NCBI GenBank assembly: GCA_027347685.1
Contig: DAIEQM010000055.1
Coordinates: 1 to 17,546 of the forward strand
Source: UBA5941 sp021824385
GTDB lineage: Bacteria; Patescibacteriota; Microgenomatia; UBA8517
DNA length: 17,546 nucleotides
Reading direction: 5' to 3'
Shown here: positions 7,970 to 15,410 of the stretch, piece by piece
Layout of the letters: the number at the start of each line of letters is the position of its first letter
Numbering within the stretch: position 1 is the first letter of the stretch
The notes under the pieces: generated by a model
The model's database searches: none
What the model saw: the letters and a program-made list of their open reading frames with translations, nothing else
What the model was told of the DNA's origin: nothing
Made by a program: the position numbers and the translations under genes

Positions 7970-8554
7970 TCATGTAAAATGGCTTCTTAGTATTGGAAGC
8001 GATTCATTCATATCCACTATTTGGTAGTCCGGAGCGCAAGTCTTGAGTGCTTCGATCTTCTCTATTTCATCATCGGTATGAAAAAAAAGAATGGTTTTAG
8101 TTCCAGCTGTCCGCCCTGCTTCTACATCAGTGTTTTTATCACCAATGAAAATAGACCCACTAAGATATATATCGAGGTCTTTTGATACTTTAAAGAATAG
8201 TCCAGCTTTTGGCTTTCTACAATCACAATGTAGACGGAGTGACTCCACTTTTGCATCTGGATGGTGCGGACAGATATAGGTTGCATCAATAAGAGCATTT
8301 TGTTCTCTGAGAAGTTCATGAACCCGTGATTCAATAGCATCTGCGATTTCTTGAGTCATTTTTGCCTTTGCAACGCCGGGTTGATTTGAAATTTCAATAA
8401 CCAAGATATTTCGTTTGTTTGCCCAAGAAATAACATCTGCGATACCAGTCACAAGTTGTACATCTTCTGGTTTTTGAGGAGAATCCCACCCATGGGAATA
8501 ATGAACCATTTTATTGAGCACTCCATCGCGATCCACAAACAAGGCTTTTTTCAT
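7970..8554 (-). CDS. gmhB: HAD-family D,D-heptose 1,7-bisphosphate phosphatase-like (GmhB/HisB-N)
   Basis: This 194-residue HAD phosphatase has the nucleophile motif VDRDGVLN (Asp8, Asp10), ISNQPGV (motif II), RKPKAG (motif III Lys) and IGDKNTDVEAG (motif IV). A structural zinc site typical of GmhB is present as CPHHPD followed by CDC (Cys, His, Cys, Cys). GmhB removes the C7 phosphate from heptose 1,7-bisphosphate. Its start overlaps the stop of the upstream GHMP kinase by 4 bp (ATGA), so kinase and phosphatase are co-translated, matching consecutive steps of the pathway. The gene is convergent with the transaldolase, 15 nt away, with no clear terminator between them. Histidinol-phosphate phosphatase is the main alternative, but no histidine genes are nearby. 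Confidence 0.82.
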   Translation of the reverse strand: MKKALFVDRDGVLNKMVHYSHGWDSPQKPEDVQLVTGIADVISWANKRNILVIEISNQPGVAKAKMTQEIADAIESRVHELLREQNALIDATYICPHHPDAKVESLRLHCDCRKPKAGLFFKVSKDLDIYLSGSIFIGDKNTDVEAGRTAGTKTILFFHTDDEIEKIEALKTCAPDYQIVDMNESLPILRSHFT

Positions 8555-9537
8555 ATATGGGCCACTACTTTCGCGCCCTCCATGTCAAAGTTAAAGAATA
8601 ACTCAACTAACCCTTCTTTTGTCATTGCTTCCCTCAATTTGCGCTTATTGTTTGGGCAACAGAAGAGCAAAAAGCCTCCCCCGCCAGCACCCATTATTTT
8701 TCCACCAAGGGCACCGTTTTTTCTGCCTAATTCATACAAATAATCGATTCGAGAAGATGTGACAGCCGTTGATAGCTTTCGTTTTGTCATCCAATGGGTA
8801 TGCATGAGTTTCCCTACAGTACTCATTTTCTCGGCCAAAAGAGCTAACTCAATTTCTTTTCCGATTGACTTAATTTCATGAAGATTTTCGAGTACGGCCC
8901 GATCATCTCTCTGGGTTTTTACACTTTGCGTTTTTAGTATTTGAGATTCTTCCCTGCGAATTCCTGTGTAAAAAATTAAAAGACTACTTTCAAGATCTTT
9001 TACAAACGAGGGGGTAAGTTTTAACGGTTTTACGCTGACCTCACCTTCCTTATTTATTTTAAATTTTGTAATTCCCCCGTATGAGGCAATGTATTGGTCT
9101 TGTTTTCCGACAAATCTTTTAAGCTTCGCAATTTCGATTTTACAGGCCTCCTCAGCCAAAAGATGGTCTGTGATATGTTCCCGCTTTAAGGTATGAAGTG
9201 CTTTTAGAAGCGCAACCAAATAACTTCCAGAGGAACCCATGCCTACTCCTGCCGGAAGATCTGCAAATGAATTGATTTCAATTGAATCTTTTATTTTGGT
9301 AAGCCGAAGTGCTTCTCGCACCAGTTCGTGCTGAATCTCACCAACAGTCTCAACGATTTCTGTTTTTGTGTATTTCACTCGAATAAGCTTATCGACAATC
9401 GGCCTATTAATAGTTACAAACATGTACTTATTAATGCTTGCAGAAATAAACTCACCACCAAATTTTGAATAGTAACTCGGAAGATCAGTTCCACCACCAC
9501 CGATCGGGATACGGAATGGTGCTCGAACAAGAATCAT
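8551..9537 (-). CDS. hddA: GHMP kinase, D-glycero-alpha-D-manno-heptose 7-phosphate kinase-like
   Basis: This 328-residue GHMP kinase has all three family motifs: an N-terminal RAPFRIPIGGGGTDLP (5-20), the ATP-binding LPAGVGMGSSGS (94-105), and GGKIMGAGGGGFLLF near 279-292. The RxPxRI..GGGTDLP start is typical of HddA and related sugar kinases. HddA phosphorylates C1 of heptose 7-phosphate; the alpha anomer leads to GDP-heptose rather than ADP-heptose. It is the first gene of a minus-strand pair with the gmhB-like phosphatase and is divergent from the dehydrogenase-like gene across 69 bp. The start is supported by a promoter box 6 nt upstream. A kinase for another sugar (for example fucose or galactose) is less likely given the neighbours. 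Confidence 0.82.
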   Translation of the reverse strand: MILVRAPFRIPIGGGGTDLPSYYSKFGGEFISASINKYMFVTINRPIVDKLIRVKYTKTEIVETVGEIQHELVREALRLTKIKDSIEINSFADLPAGVGMGSSGSYLVALLKALHTLKREHITDHLLAEEACKIEIAKLKRFVGKQDQYIASYGGITKFKINKEGEVSVKPLKLTPSFVKDLESSLLIFYTGIRREESQILKTQSVKTQRDDRAVLENLHEIKSIGKEIELALLAEKMSTVGKLMHTHWMTKRKLSTAVTSSRIDYLYELGRKNGALGGKIMGAGGGGFLLFCCPNNKRKLREAMTKEGLVELFFNFDMEGAKVVAHI

Positions 9538-9543
9538 GTCCCA

Positions 9544-9572
9544 ATGGTATATACTAAATTAGCTACTTGCAA
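9544..9572 (-). promoter_or_regulatory. Predicted promoter for the hddA-gmhB unit
   Basis: Read on the minus strand: TTGCAA (9572-9567), a 17-nt spacer, TACCAT (9549-9544), then 6 nt to the ATG whose first base is 9537. No Shine-Dalgarno sequence is needed or seen. TTGCAA is its own reverse complement, so the box could also be read towards the divergent gene, but no good -10 lies at the right distance on that side. Confidence 0.5.
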
Positions 9573-9606
9573 TATTGAAGTTTGCAGACAAGAATAGTGC
9601 GTACCT

Positions 9607-10911
9607 ATGAAAATTGCGATTGTGGGTTTGGGACACACCGGAGAGATATATTCAGCGTGTCTTTCCGAACTTGGACACACAGTCACTGGAATTGACAAAA
9701 GTTCTGATGTTGTCAAGAACTTAAATACTGGCATTCCTCCTCTTTCTGAACCAAAACTTTCTAACCTCTTAAAAGTACATCTGAAAAAAGGAAAACTTTC
9801 CTTTACCATCGATATACGTCACATTAAAAACTCCGATCTGATTTGGCTCACGGTTGATACTCAAATTGGTAAAGATGCACACGGGTCAACAAAACAGTTA
9901 TTTTCGTATTTACGTAAAATTATTCCCCATTTACAAAGTGGTACAAAACTTGTCGTATCAAGTCAGCTCCCCGCCGGTTCATCGGCAGAAATTTGTGATT
10001 TTATCAGGTTAGCGAGAAAAGACCTTTCATTTGAATATGCCTATGTTCCTGAAAACTTGCGACTGGGAGAGGGAGTTGATAGTTTTATGAATGCATCACG
10101 AGTAGTTATTGGAACAAGCTCTGACAATCTGAAAAATATATTGTCGAGATTATTTAAGAATATTACGAAAAATATCATTTTTGTGAGTGTTCCATCGGCC
10201 GAAATGATCAAACATGCAACCAATGCATTTTTGGCAACAAGTATGAGTTTTATTTATGACATTTCAGATATTTGTGAAATTGTTGGTGCTGATGTTACAG
10301 AAGTTTCAAAAGGACTTCGGGCTGACGGGCGAATTGGAGAAAAAGCGTATGTTGACGCAAGTAGTGGGTTTTCAGGAGGACACCTCGAGCGCGATCTTCA
10401 GTATTTGCGAAAGATTGCAAAGAAAAATTCAATTACACTACCGGTAATTAATGCTGTTCATTCAAAAAACAAGCAGCGAAGCGAAATAATTACCAGAAAA
10501 CTATTCCCAATTCTGGGGTCTTTTAAAGAAAAAACGATAACATTTTTTGGCATTACTTATAAAAGCGGTACCCCCACCCTGCTACACTCACTTCCACTCA
10601 AAGTTGCACAACGACTTCTATCGGAAGGCGCTCACATAAAGCTGTATGATCCGTGGGTAGATCACACTGAAATTGAGAAAGAGCTGCCTCATGGAAGTTA
10701 TGAGTATGTATCGGACCCATATGATGCAGCAACAAAAAGCGATGCCGTCATTTGCATTACCCCGTGGTCTGCACTAAAAGAACTCGAATTTGCTAAACTG
10801 GCAAGGCAAATGCGTGGCGCAAAAGTTTTTTTTGACGCCAGAAATTATTTTACTTTACAGCAGAAAGCCCTGAAAGAGGCTGGCCTGAATTATGTCGGAA
10901 TAGGCCGATAG
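9607..10911 (+). CDS. UDP-glucose/GDP-mannose dehydrogenase family protein lacking the catalytic Cys
   Basis: At 434 residues it has the usual length. It has an N-terminal NAD-binding fold (GLGHTG, residues 7-12), PENLRLGEG in the PEFLREG region, EMIKHATNAFLA with Lys202 and Asn206, and a C-terminal UDP-binding-like fold (FGITYKSGT, LYDPW, ITPW). Family members oxidise a sugar CH2OH to a carboxylate in two steps through a Cys thiohemiacetal in GFGGSCFPKD. Here that segment reads GFSGGHLERD, so the Cys position is His259, while the Asp (263) is kept. A normal four-electron oxidation is therefore doubtful. It may instead perform a single two-electron oxidation, possibly on an NDP-heptose made by the neighbours; this is inference. 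It heads a four-gene plus-strand unit and is divergent from hddA. No clear Shine-Dalgarno precedes the ATG. Confidence 0.82.
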   Translation: MKIAIVGLGHTGEIYSACLSELGHTVTGIDKSSDVVKNLNTGIPPLSEPKLSNLLKVHLKKGKLSFTIDIRHIKNSDLIWLTVDTQIGKDAHGSTKQLFSYLRKIIPHLQSGTKLVVSSQLPAGSSAEICDFIRLARKDLSFEYAYVPENLRLGEGVDSFMNASRVVIGTSSDNLKNILSRLFKNITKNIIFVSVPSAEMIKHATNAFLATSMSFIYDISDICEIVGADVTEVSKGLRADGRIGEKAYVDASSGFSGGHLERDLQYLRKIAKKNSITLPVINAVHSKNKQRSEIITRKLFPILGSFKEKTITFFGITYKSGTPTLLHSLPLKVAQRLLSEGAHIKLYDPWVDHTEIEKELPHGSYEYVSDPYDAATKSDAVICITPWSALKELEFAKLARQMRGAKVFFDARNYFTLQQKALKEAGLNYVGIGR

Positions 10912-10931
10912 ACTTGGTTTATATATACACA

Positions 10932-11966
10932 ATGAATACTAAAAGACATACCACTCGAGATTCTTCAAAAATTCGTGTTGCACACATCGGAGCCGGACGT
11001 ATGGGAAGGCGTTGGGTGAGCGTTCTTTCAAAAAGTAGGATTGCACAGCTCACCACCATTGTTGATCATGGGTCGGGCGAAGCGCAAAAACTTGCAGCCC
11101 CCATTCCAGGTTGCAGTGCCACACAAGACATAGAGAGCGTACTGCGAGATCCGAGCATAGATGCTGTAATTGTCTCTACTCCCCATCGAAATCTTTCTGA
11201 AATTAGTTTAGCTGCACTTACGGCTCACAAACATGTGCTGTGCGAAAAACCAGGCGCACTTACTTCAGCTGAGATTAAGCATAATGTTGATCTTGCAAAA
11301 AAAATGAAGCTCACCTATATGATTGGGTACAACCATCGCTTTCATGATGGTCTTTTAAAAGCCAGAAAAGAATATGAAAAAGGAACAATAGGTGAAATTG
11401 TTTTTATTCGCGCACGCTACGGATTTGGAGGTCGAAAAGGCTACAACACTGAATGGAGACTAAACCCTGCACAAAGTGGCGGTGGACATCTTATAGACCA
11501 AGGAGTACACATGATTGATCTTGTGTTGTCATATATCGGGAAGCCTCAGAAAATCGAGGGGGTACGGAGTGATACCTTTTGGAAGAAAGGCTCTGAAGAC
11601 AACGCCTTTGTGCTCCTGCAAGGGGGAAAAAAGCAAACAGCCTCAATTCATACCAGTTTAACGCAGTGGAAGCCAATGCACAGCTTTGAAATTTACGGCA
11701 GCAAGGGATACCTTGAAGTTCAAGGGCTTGGGATGAAATACGGTGGTTCTGAGAAACTGATTATTGGAAAACGCGCTCAAGACTTTTCAGGTGAGGTGAA
11801 AGAACACATAGTCGAATGCAACAGTGTAGCCGACGATTCACTTGTCTTGGAGCTGGAAGAGTTTGTCTCAGCGATCAAGGAAAAACGAGAGCCCAGTCCT
11901 TCCCCGCTTGAAGCATATGAGACACTCAAAGTAGTGGAAACCGTGTACCGAAAAAATAAATTATGA
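10932..11966 (+). CDS. Gfo/Idh/MocA-family NAD(P)-dependent oxidoreductase
   Basis: It has an N-terminal Rossmann fold with GAGRMG, the family's EKP motif at Lys106 (CEKPGAL), and GGGHLIDQGVHMIDL with His186, Asp189 and His193 in the substrate domain. I chose the ATG at 10932 (344 residues). A TTG at 10914 would add six residues, but the sequence there (TATATA at 10920-10925, 6 nt before the ATG) looks more like a -10 box than coding sequence. Members oxidise or reduce sugars or nucleotide-sugars at a ring carbon with bound NAD(P). Located between a dehydrogenase-like gene and an epimerase, it probably acts on the same activated sugar. Its stop overlaps the epimerase start (ATGA). The exact reaction cannot be read from the sequence. 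Confidence 0.85.
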   Translation: MNTKRHTTRDSSKIRVAHIGAGRMGRRWVSVLSKSRIAQLTTIVDHGSGEAQKLAAPIPGCSATQDIESVLRDPSIDAVIVSTPHRNLSEISLAALTAHKHVLCEKPGALTSAEIKHNVDLAKKMKLTYMIGYNHRFHDGLLKARKEYEKGTIGEIVFIRARYGFGGRKGYNTEWRLNPAQSGGGHLIDQGVHMIDLVLSYIGKPQKIEGVRSDTFWKKGSEDNAFVLLQGGKKQTASIHTSLTQWKPMHSFEIYGSKGYLEVQGLGMKYGGSEKLIIGKRAQDFSGEVKEHIVECNSVADDSLVLELEEFVSAIKEKREPSPSPLEAYETLKVVETVYRKNKL

Positions 11967-13075
11967 CAAAAAAATTAGTACTGGTAACAGGAGGGGCAGG
12001 CTTTATTGGAAGTCACCTTGTTGATGCGTTGATTGCTGATGGATATCCAGTTCGTATTCTCGACAACCTCTCTGAGCCTACTCACGACGGCACGATGCCA
12101 GATTGGATAAACAAAAAGGCTGAATTTATACACGGAGATGTACGAGAAAAGAAAGACTGGATAAAAGCATTAACAGGTGTTTCATATGTATTCCATCTCG
12201 CCGCCTATATGGATTATCATTATGACTTTAGTAGATATGCTGATACCAACGTGAGAAGTGTTGCTCTTCTGTACGAAGTTGTTGTTGAACAAAAACTTCC
12301 TATCAAAAAGATCATTATTGCGTCCTCTCAATCGGTGTACGGTGAGGGAAAATATATGTGCAAAAAACACGGTATTTTTTATGCAGAACCACGCCCTCAA
12401 AGCCAACTTGAGAAACACGAGTGGGATGTGAGATGCCCGAAAGATAATACAGTAGCCACTCTCCTACCTGAGCTAGAAACCGATGAGCTCCGACCACAAA
12501 TTCCCTATGGAATAACCAAAGCTGCTGCAGAAAAATTGTGTATAACGTTGGGAAAAACATATTCCATCCCTTCAGTGGTCATTCGCCCGTCAATTGTGCA
12601 AGGCTCACGGCAATCGATCAGAAGTTTTTCAGGAGCACTCAAAGATTTTAGTATCAAGGCGATTTCAGGCAAACCAATTATGATGTATGAAGATGGGCTT
12701 GGTGTTCGAGATTTTGTGAATATATATGACATGGTTGACGCATACTTGGTGGTGTTGACTGACCCAAGAGCTGACTTTGAAATATTTAATGTGGGAATTG
12801 GAATGACTATTTCGCTCATGGACTTTGCCCAGTTGGTGTTTGATATCACAAATTCCACGGCAGAGCCTACGGCTACAGGAGAGTTTAGAATTAATTCACC
12901 TCGAAGCTCAAAAATGAATATTGACAAACTAAAAGGTCTTGGATGGAAACCAAAGCGAACTCTTGAAGATAATATTCGCGATTACGTCGAGTGGGTAAAA
13001 GGATACCCTGAAGCTATTCACGCCTGGAAGCAAACCTATGAACAGATGCAAAAGAGTGGAATACTGCGAAAATGA
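11963..13075 (+). CDS. NAD-dependent sugar epimerase/dehydratase (extended SDR, dTDP-L-rhamnose 4-epimerase-like)
   Basis: This is a 370-residue extended SDR: TGGAGFIG (9-16) for NAD, SSQSVYG, and the catalytic pair Tyr182-x3-Lys186 (YGITK). An insertion after VYGEG contains CKKH (Cys133, His136) and, about 20 residues on, CPKD (Cys158). I recall a Cys-rich insertion of this kind in dTDP-L-rhamnose 4-epimerase-type enzymes. Here one ligand position appears changed (CPxC to CPKD), so a metal site, if any, is altered. It overlaps both neighbours by 4 bp and so is translated with the oxidoreductase and the nucleotidyltransferase. The substrate is probably the NDP-sugar made by this cluster; epimerisation position is unknown. 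Confidence 0.83.
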   Translation: MTKKLVLVTGGAGFIGSHLVDALIADGYPVRILDNLSEPTHDGTMPDWINKKAEFIHGDVREKKDWIKALTGVSYVFHLAAYMDYHYDFSRYADTNVRSVALLYEVVVEQKLPIKKIIIASSQSVYGEGKYMCKKHGIFYAEPRPQSQLEKHEWDVRCPKDNTVATLLPELETDELRPQIPYGITKAAAEKLCITLGKTYSIPSVVIRPSIVQGSRQSIRSFSGALKDFSIKAISGKPIMMYEDGLGVRDFVNIYDMVDAYLVVLTDPRADFEIFNVGIGMTISLMDFAQLVFDITNSTAEPTATGEFRINSPRSSKMNIDKLKGLGWKPKRTLEDNIRDYVEWVKGYPEAIHAWKQTYEQMQKSGILRK

Positions 13076-13746
13076 AAGCTGTTATTCTCGCGGCCGGTGA
13101 GGGTACTCGGATGAGACCGCTTACACTCACTACTCCTAAGCCATTACTTCCGGTAAACGGTAAGCCGATAATGGAATATATTTTTGATTCACTCCCTGCG
13201 GAAATAGATGAGGTAATTGTTGCAACACGCTATCTTGGCGACAAGATCAAAAATCATTTTGGTAGTGAGTGGAATGGAAAAAAAATTACCTATGTTGAGG
13301 GGTCACCCAGAGGGACGGCCTACAGTTTTTTGGCAACCAAAGAATACTTACAGAATGAACGATTTCTGCTGATTCAAGGTGATGAACTGACAAACAAGGT
13401 CGATATCGATACCTGTCTGGCTCATGATTTGAGCATCTTAACATTTGTGCCCACGAACCCCTCTCGCTGTGGAATGGCGTATCTGAGATCGGATGGCTCG
13501 ATAAAACGCATTATTGAAAAACCAAAAAAAACAATATCAAAGATTGCCGTCAATGGAGTTATGGTACTGAACACTGATATTTTTTGGTACGTACCTGAGC
13601 TCACCAACGGAGAATTTTATTTTAGTTCAATGGTTGATAAATTTACCAGAACACACACAGTTGTCCCTGTCCCCTTGCAAAAAACAATTATAGACATCAC
13701 CACTCCAGCTGACTTAGAAAGAGCTACCAAAATACTTGCAGGATAA
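13072..13746 (+). CDS. hddC: Sugar-phosphate nucleotidyltransferase, HddC-like
   Basis: This 224-residue GT-A-fold nucleotidyltransferase has the signature AAGEGTRMRPLT (7-18) followed by KPLLPV (Lys23), and GSPRGTAYSF where relatives carry their nucleotide or sugar contact loop. IQGDEL (101-106) supplies the metal-binding Asp104, and a later EKP (IIEKPKK) is present. The length fits HddC (about 225-230) rather than the longer GlmU or GalU proteins. HddC joins heptose 1-phosphate to GTP to give GDP-D-glycero-alpha-D-manno-heptose. The nucleotide cannot be read from the sequence, so GDP is inferred from the accompanying hddA-like kinase. It is the last gene of the four-gene unit, with an ATGA overlap at its start. 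Confidence 0.78.
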   Translation: MKAVILAAGEGTRMRPLTLTTPKPLLPVNGKPIMEYIFDSLPAEIDEVIVATRYLGDKIKNHFGSEWNGKKITYVEGSPRGTAYSFLATKEYLQNERFLLIQGDELTNKVDIDTCLAHDLSILTFVPTNPSRCGMAYLRSDGSIKRIIEKPKKTISKIAVNGVMVLNTDIFWYVPELTNGEFYFSSMVDKFTRTHTVVPVPLQKTIIDITTPADLERATKILAG

Positions 13747-13793
13747 CCTTAGTCTTTTTCTTTTGTTCACAGATATGTTAGTATTTTGTAAGT

Positions 13794-14468
13794 ATGAATA
13801 AAGCCACAATTACTACCATAAACAGCGTGATTGATAAGTATGTGGCAGGTGATATCAATGGACGAGGGTTTCAAGTTGATAGCACAAAAACTCCTCTCTG
13901 CGAGCTCGCATTTAAGTATCGCTCCGACAAATGTGAAGAAATCAAACACCCATTTACCAAGTTTTATTTTGACCTTCTCAGCGGACAACAAAGATCAATT
14001 CGGAAGATACTTGAAATTGGAGTCGGAATGAAACGTCAAGGATCTCACTCGGATAATACCATGGGGCCAGGACTTCATATGTGGAAAGAATTTTTCCCGC
14101 TTGCCCAAGTGTACGGTGCCGATAGCGACCCTCGAGTTATGTTTCGAGATGGAAGAATTAAAACCTTTTTGTGTGATCAATCAAAAAAAGACGACCTCGC
14201 AAATCTTGTGCGCTCAACAGGAACAAATCTTGACCTTGTTATTGATGACGGAAGCCATGTCCCCCAAGATCAAATCGGAACTTGTTTAACGCTCATGCCC
14301 CTTCTCAAAAAAGAAGTCGTATATATTATTGAAGATGTGCACGATCAAAATATTATCAATAGTTTTTGGGGATATGACGCCAAGCTTATTTCCCTTCGTG
14401 GTAGCAATGGCAAACGCTACGCCGACGACAAACTTATTATTGTGAGAAACGCAAGTGCGTGGTCCTAA
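13794..14468 (+). CDS. Class I SAM-dependent sugar O-methyltransferase (MycE-like C-terminal domain type)
   Basis: 224 residues: ILEIGVG (motif I, SAM binding), GPGLHMWKEFFPLAQVYGADSD, a DQS motif, LVIDDGSH (Asp151, Asp152, His155) and YIIEDVH (Glu180, Asp181). This order is that of macrolide-sugar methyltransferases such as MycE, where, as I recall, Asp, Glu and Asp bind Mg2+ and the His of DDGSH is the base; all are present here. It probably methylates a hydroxyl on a sugar of the local glycan. It is paralogous to the first domain of the fused gene at 15411. It starts 47 bp after hddC; TATTTT (13782-13787) lies 6 nt before the ATG with only a weak -35, so the start may be leaderless. No Shine-Dalgarno sequence is visible. 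Confidence 0.78.
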   Translation: MNKATITTINSVIDKYVAGDINGRGFQVDSTKTPLCELAFKYRSDKCEEIKHPFTKFYFDLLSGQQRSIRKILEIGVGMKRQGSHSDNTMGPGLHMWKEFFPLAQVYGADSDPRVMFRDGRIKTFLCDQSKKDDLANLVRSTGTNLDLVIDDGSHVPQDQIGTCLTLMPLLKKEVVYIIEDVHDQNIINSFWGYDAKLISLRGSNGKRYADDKLIIVRNASAWS

Positions 14469-14503
14469 GTTCAAACACTTCTAGCATTCTTCAGAAGGGC
14501 GGA

Positions 14504-14514
14504 TATAATGGGAG
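14504..14514 (+). promoter_or_regulatory. -10 box and GGGAG ribosome binding site before the first glycosyltransferase
   Basis: A perfect TATAAT (14504-14509) is followed at once by GGGAG (14510-14514), which is 6 nt from the ATG at 14521. If the TATAAT is used as a promoter the mRNA would start at or after GGGAG and lose most of it. If upstream read-through is used, GGGAG serves as Shine-Dalgarno. No convincing -35 box was found. Confidence 0.35.
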
Positions 14515-14520
14515 CACATT

Positions 14521-15408
14521 ATGCCTATTGTCTCTGTAATTATCCCAAGTCGAAATAGCCCGCTCCTTACCAAAACAATTGAAGATATTCTCCTTCATGC
14601 CGAACTTGATATCGAAGTCATTGTAAATATAGATGAGAATTGGCCCGACCCTCTTTTAGACGATAAGCGTATTGTGTATATTCATCCAGGAAGCCCTCGA
14701 GGAATGAAATGGGGTATAAATGCCACCGCCAATCTGGCACGAGGAAAATACCTTATGAAGACCGATGATCATTGTATGTTTGCACAGGGTTTTGACAAGG
14801 TACTGGTTGAAAACCATAAAGAAAATAATTGTGTGCAAATTCCTCGGCGTTATTCGCTTGATGGAGAAAATTGGAAACGAAATGATAGTCGTCCTTTTGT
14901 AGACTATGCATATTTGTGCTTCCCTGAGCGAGGGAAAGATCACGATGACGGAATGCACGATGTTCCGTGGCGTGAGCGGCAAAACACCCGAATTGACCCG
15001 CAATATGATATAGACGACACCATGACGATGCAGGGATCGTGTTGGTTTATGACAAAAAACCATTTCGAAAATGTTCTTCATGGGCTAAACGAAACTGATT
15101 TTGGAAATATTGCGCAAGAAGCTCAGGAAATTAGTAACAAAACGTGGCTTAGTGGCGGAAGGCTCGTCGTGAACAAAAAGACATGGTATGCTCATCTTCA
15201 CAAAGGCAGACATTGGGGGCGAATGTACCACTTAAATGATAAAACGGAAGTTGAAGCACACAACAAAGCAGCGGAGTTTTGGATGGATAACAAGTGGCCT
15301 GAGCGTATTCATGATATTGATTGGCTTATTGAGAAATTCGCTCCTGTCCCCACCTGGCCTACCAATTGGAAAGAAGTCTGGGCATCTTATAAAACTCTTG
15401 ATAAATAG
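14521..15408 (+). CDS. GT-A glycosyltransferase (family 2/27-like)
   Basis: 295 residues starting VSVIIPSRNSP, the classic GT-A nucleotide-binding strand. The metal motif is DxH rather than DxD: KTDDHCMF with Asp82 and His84. The C-terminal part has EAQEISNKTWLSGG (Glu200, Glu203) followed by TWYAHLH (His225, His227). This DxH, E..EIS..W..GG and H pattern resembles polypeptide GalNAc-transferases (GT27) and related GT2 enzymes. It ends with a WP.NWKE tail shared with the next gene. No transmembrane segment is seen, so it is probably cytoplasmic or peripheral. Donor and acceptor are unknown; a sugar made by the upstream genes is a reasonable guess. It is followed after 2 nt by its fused paralogue. 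Confidence 0.78.
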   Translation: MPIVSVIIPSRNSPLLTKTIEDILLHAELDIEVIVNIDENWPDPLLDDKRIVYIHPGSPRGMKWGINATANLARGKYLMKTDDHCMFAQGFDKVLVENHKENNCVQIPRRYSLDGENWKRNDSRPFVDYAYLCFPERGKDHDDGMHDVPWRERQNTRIDPQYDIDDTMTMQGSCWFMTKNHFENVLHGLNETDFGNIAQEAQEISNKTWLSGGRLVVNKKTWYAHLHKGRHWGRMYHLNDKTEVEAHNKAAEFWMDNKWPERIHDIDWLIEKFAPVPTWPTNWKEVWASYKTLDK

Positions 15409-15410
15409 CT

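Noticed and set aside
10914..10931. TTG start for the Gfo/Idh/MocA gene
   Set aside because: The six extra residues are encoded by an AT-rich stretch that looks like a -10 region, and an ATG follows at 10932, so the shorter form is preferred.
14656..15081. 141-codon minus-strand frame opposite the glycosyltransferase
   Set aside because: It lies wholly within a gene with clear GT-A motifs and has no recognisable domain of its own.
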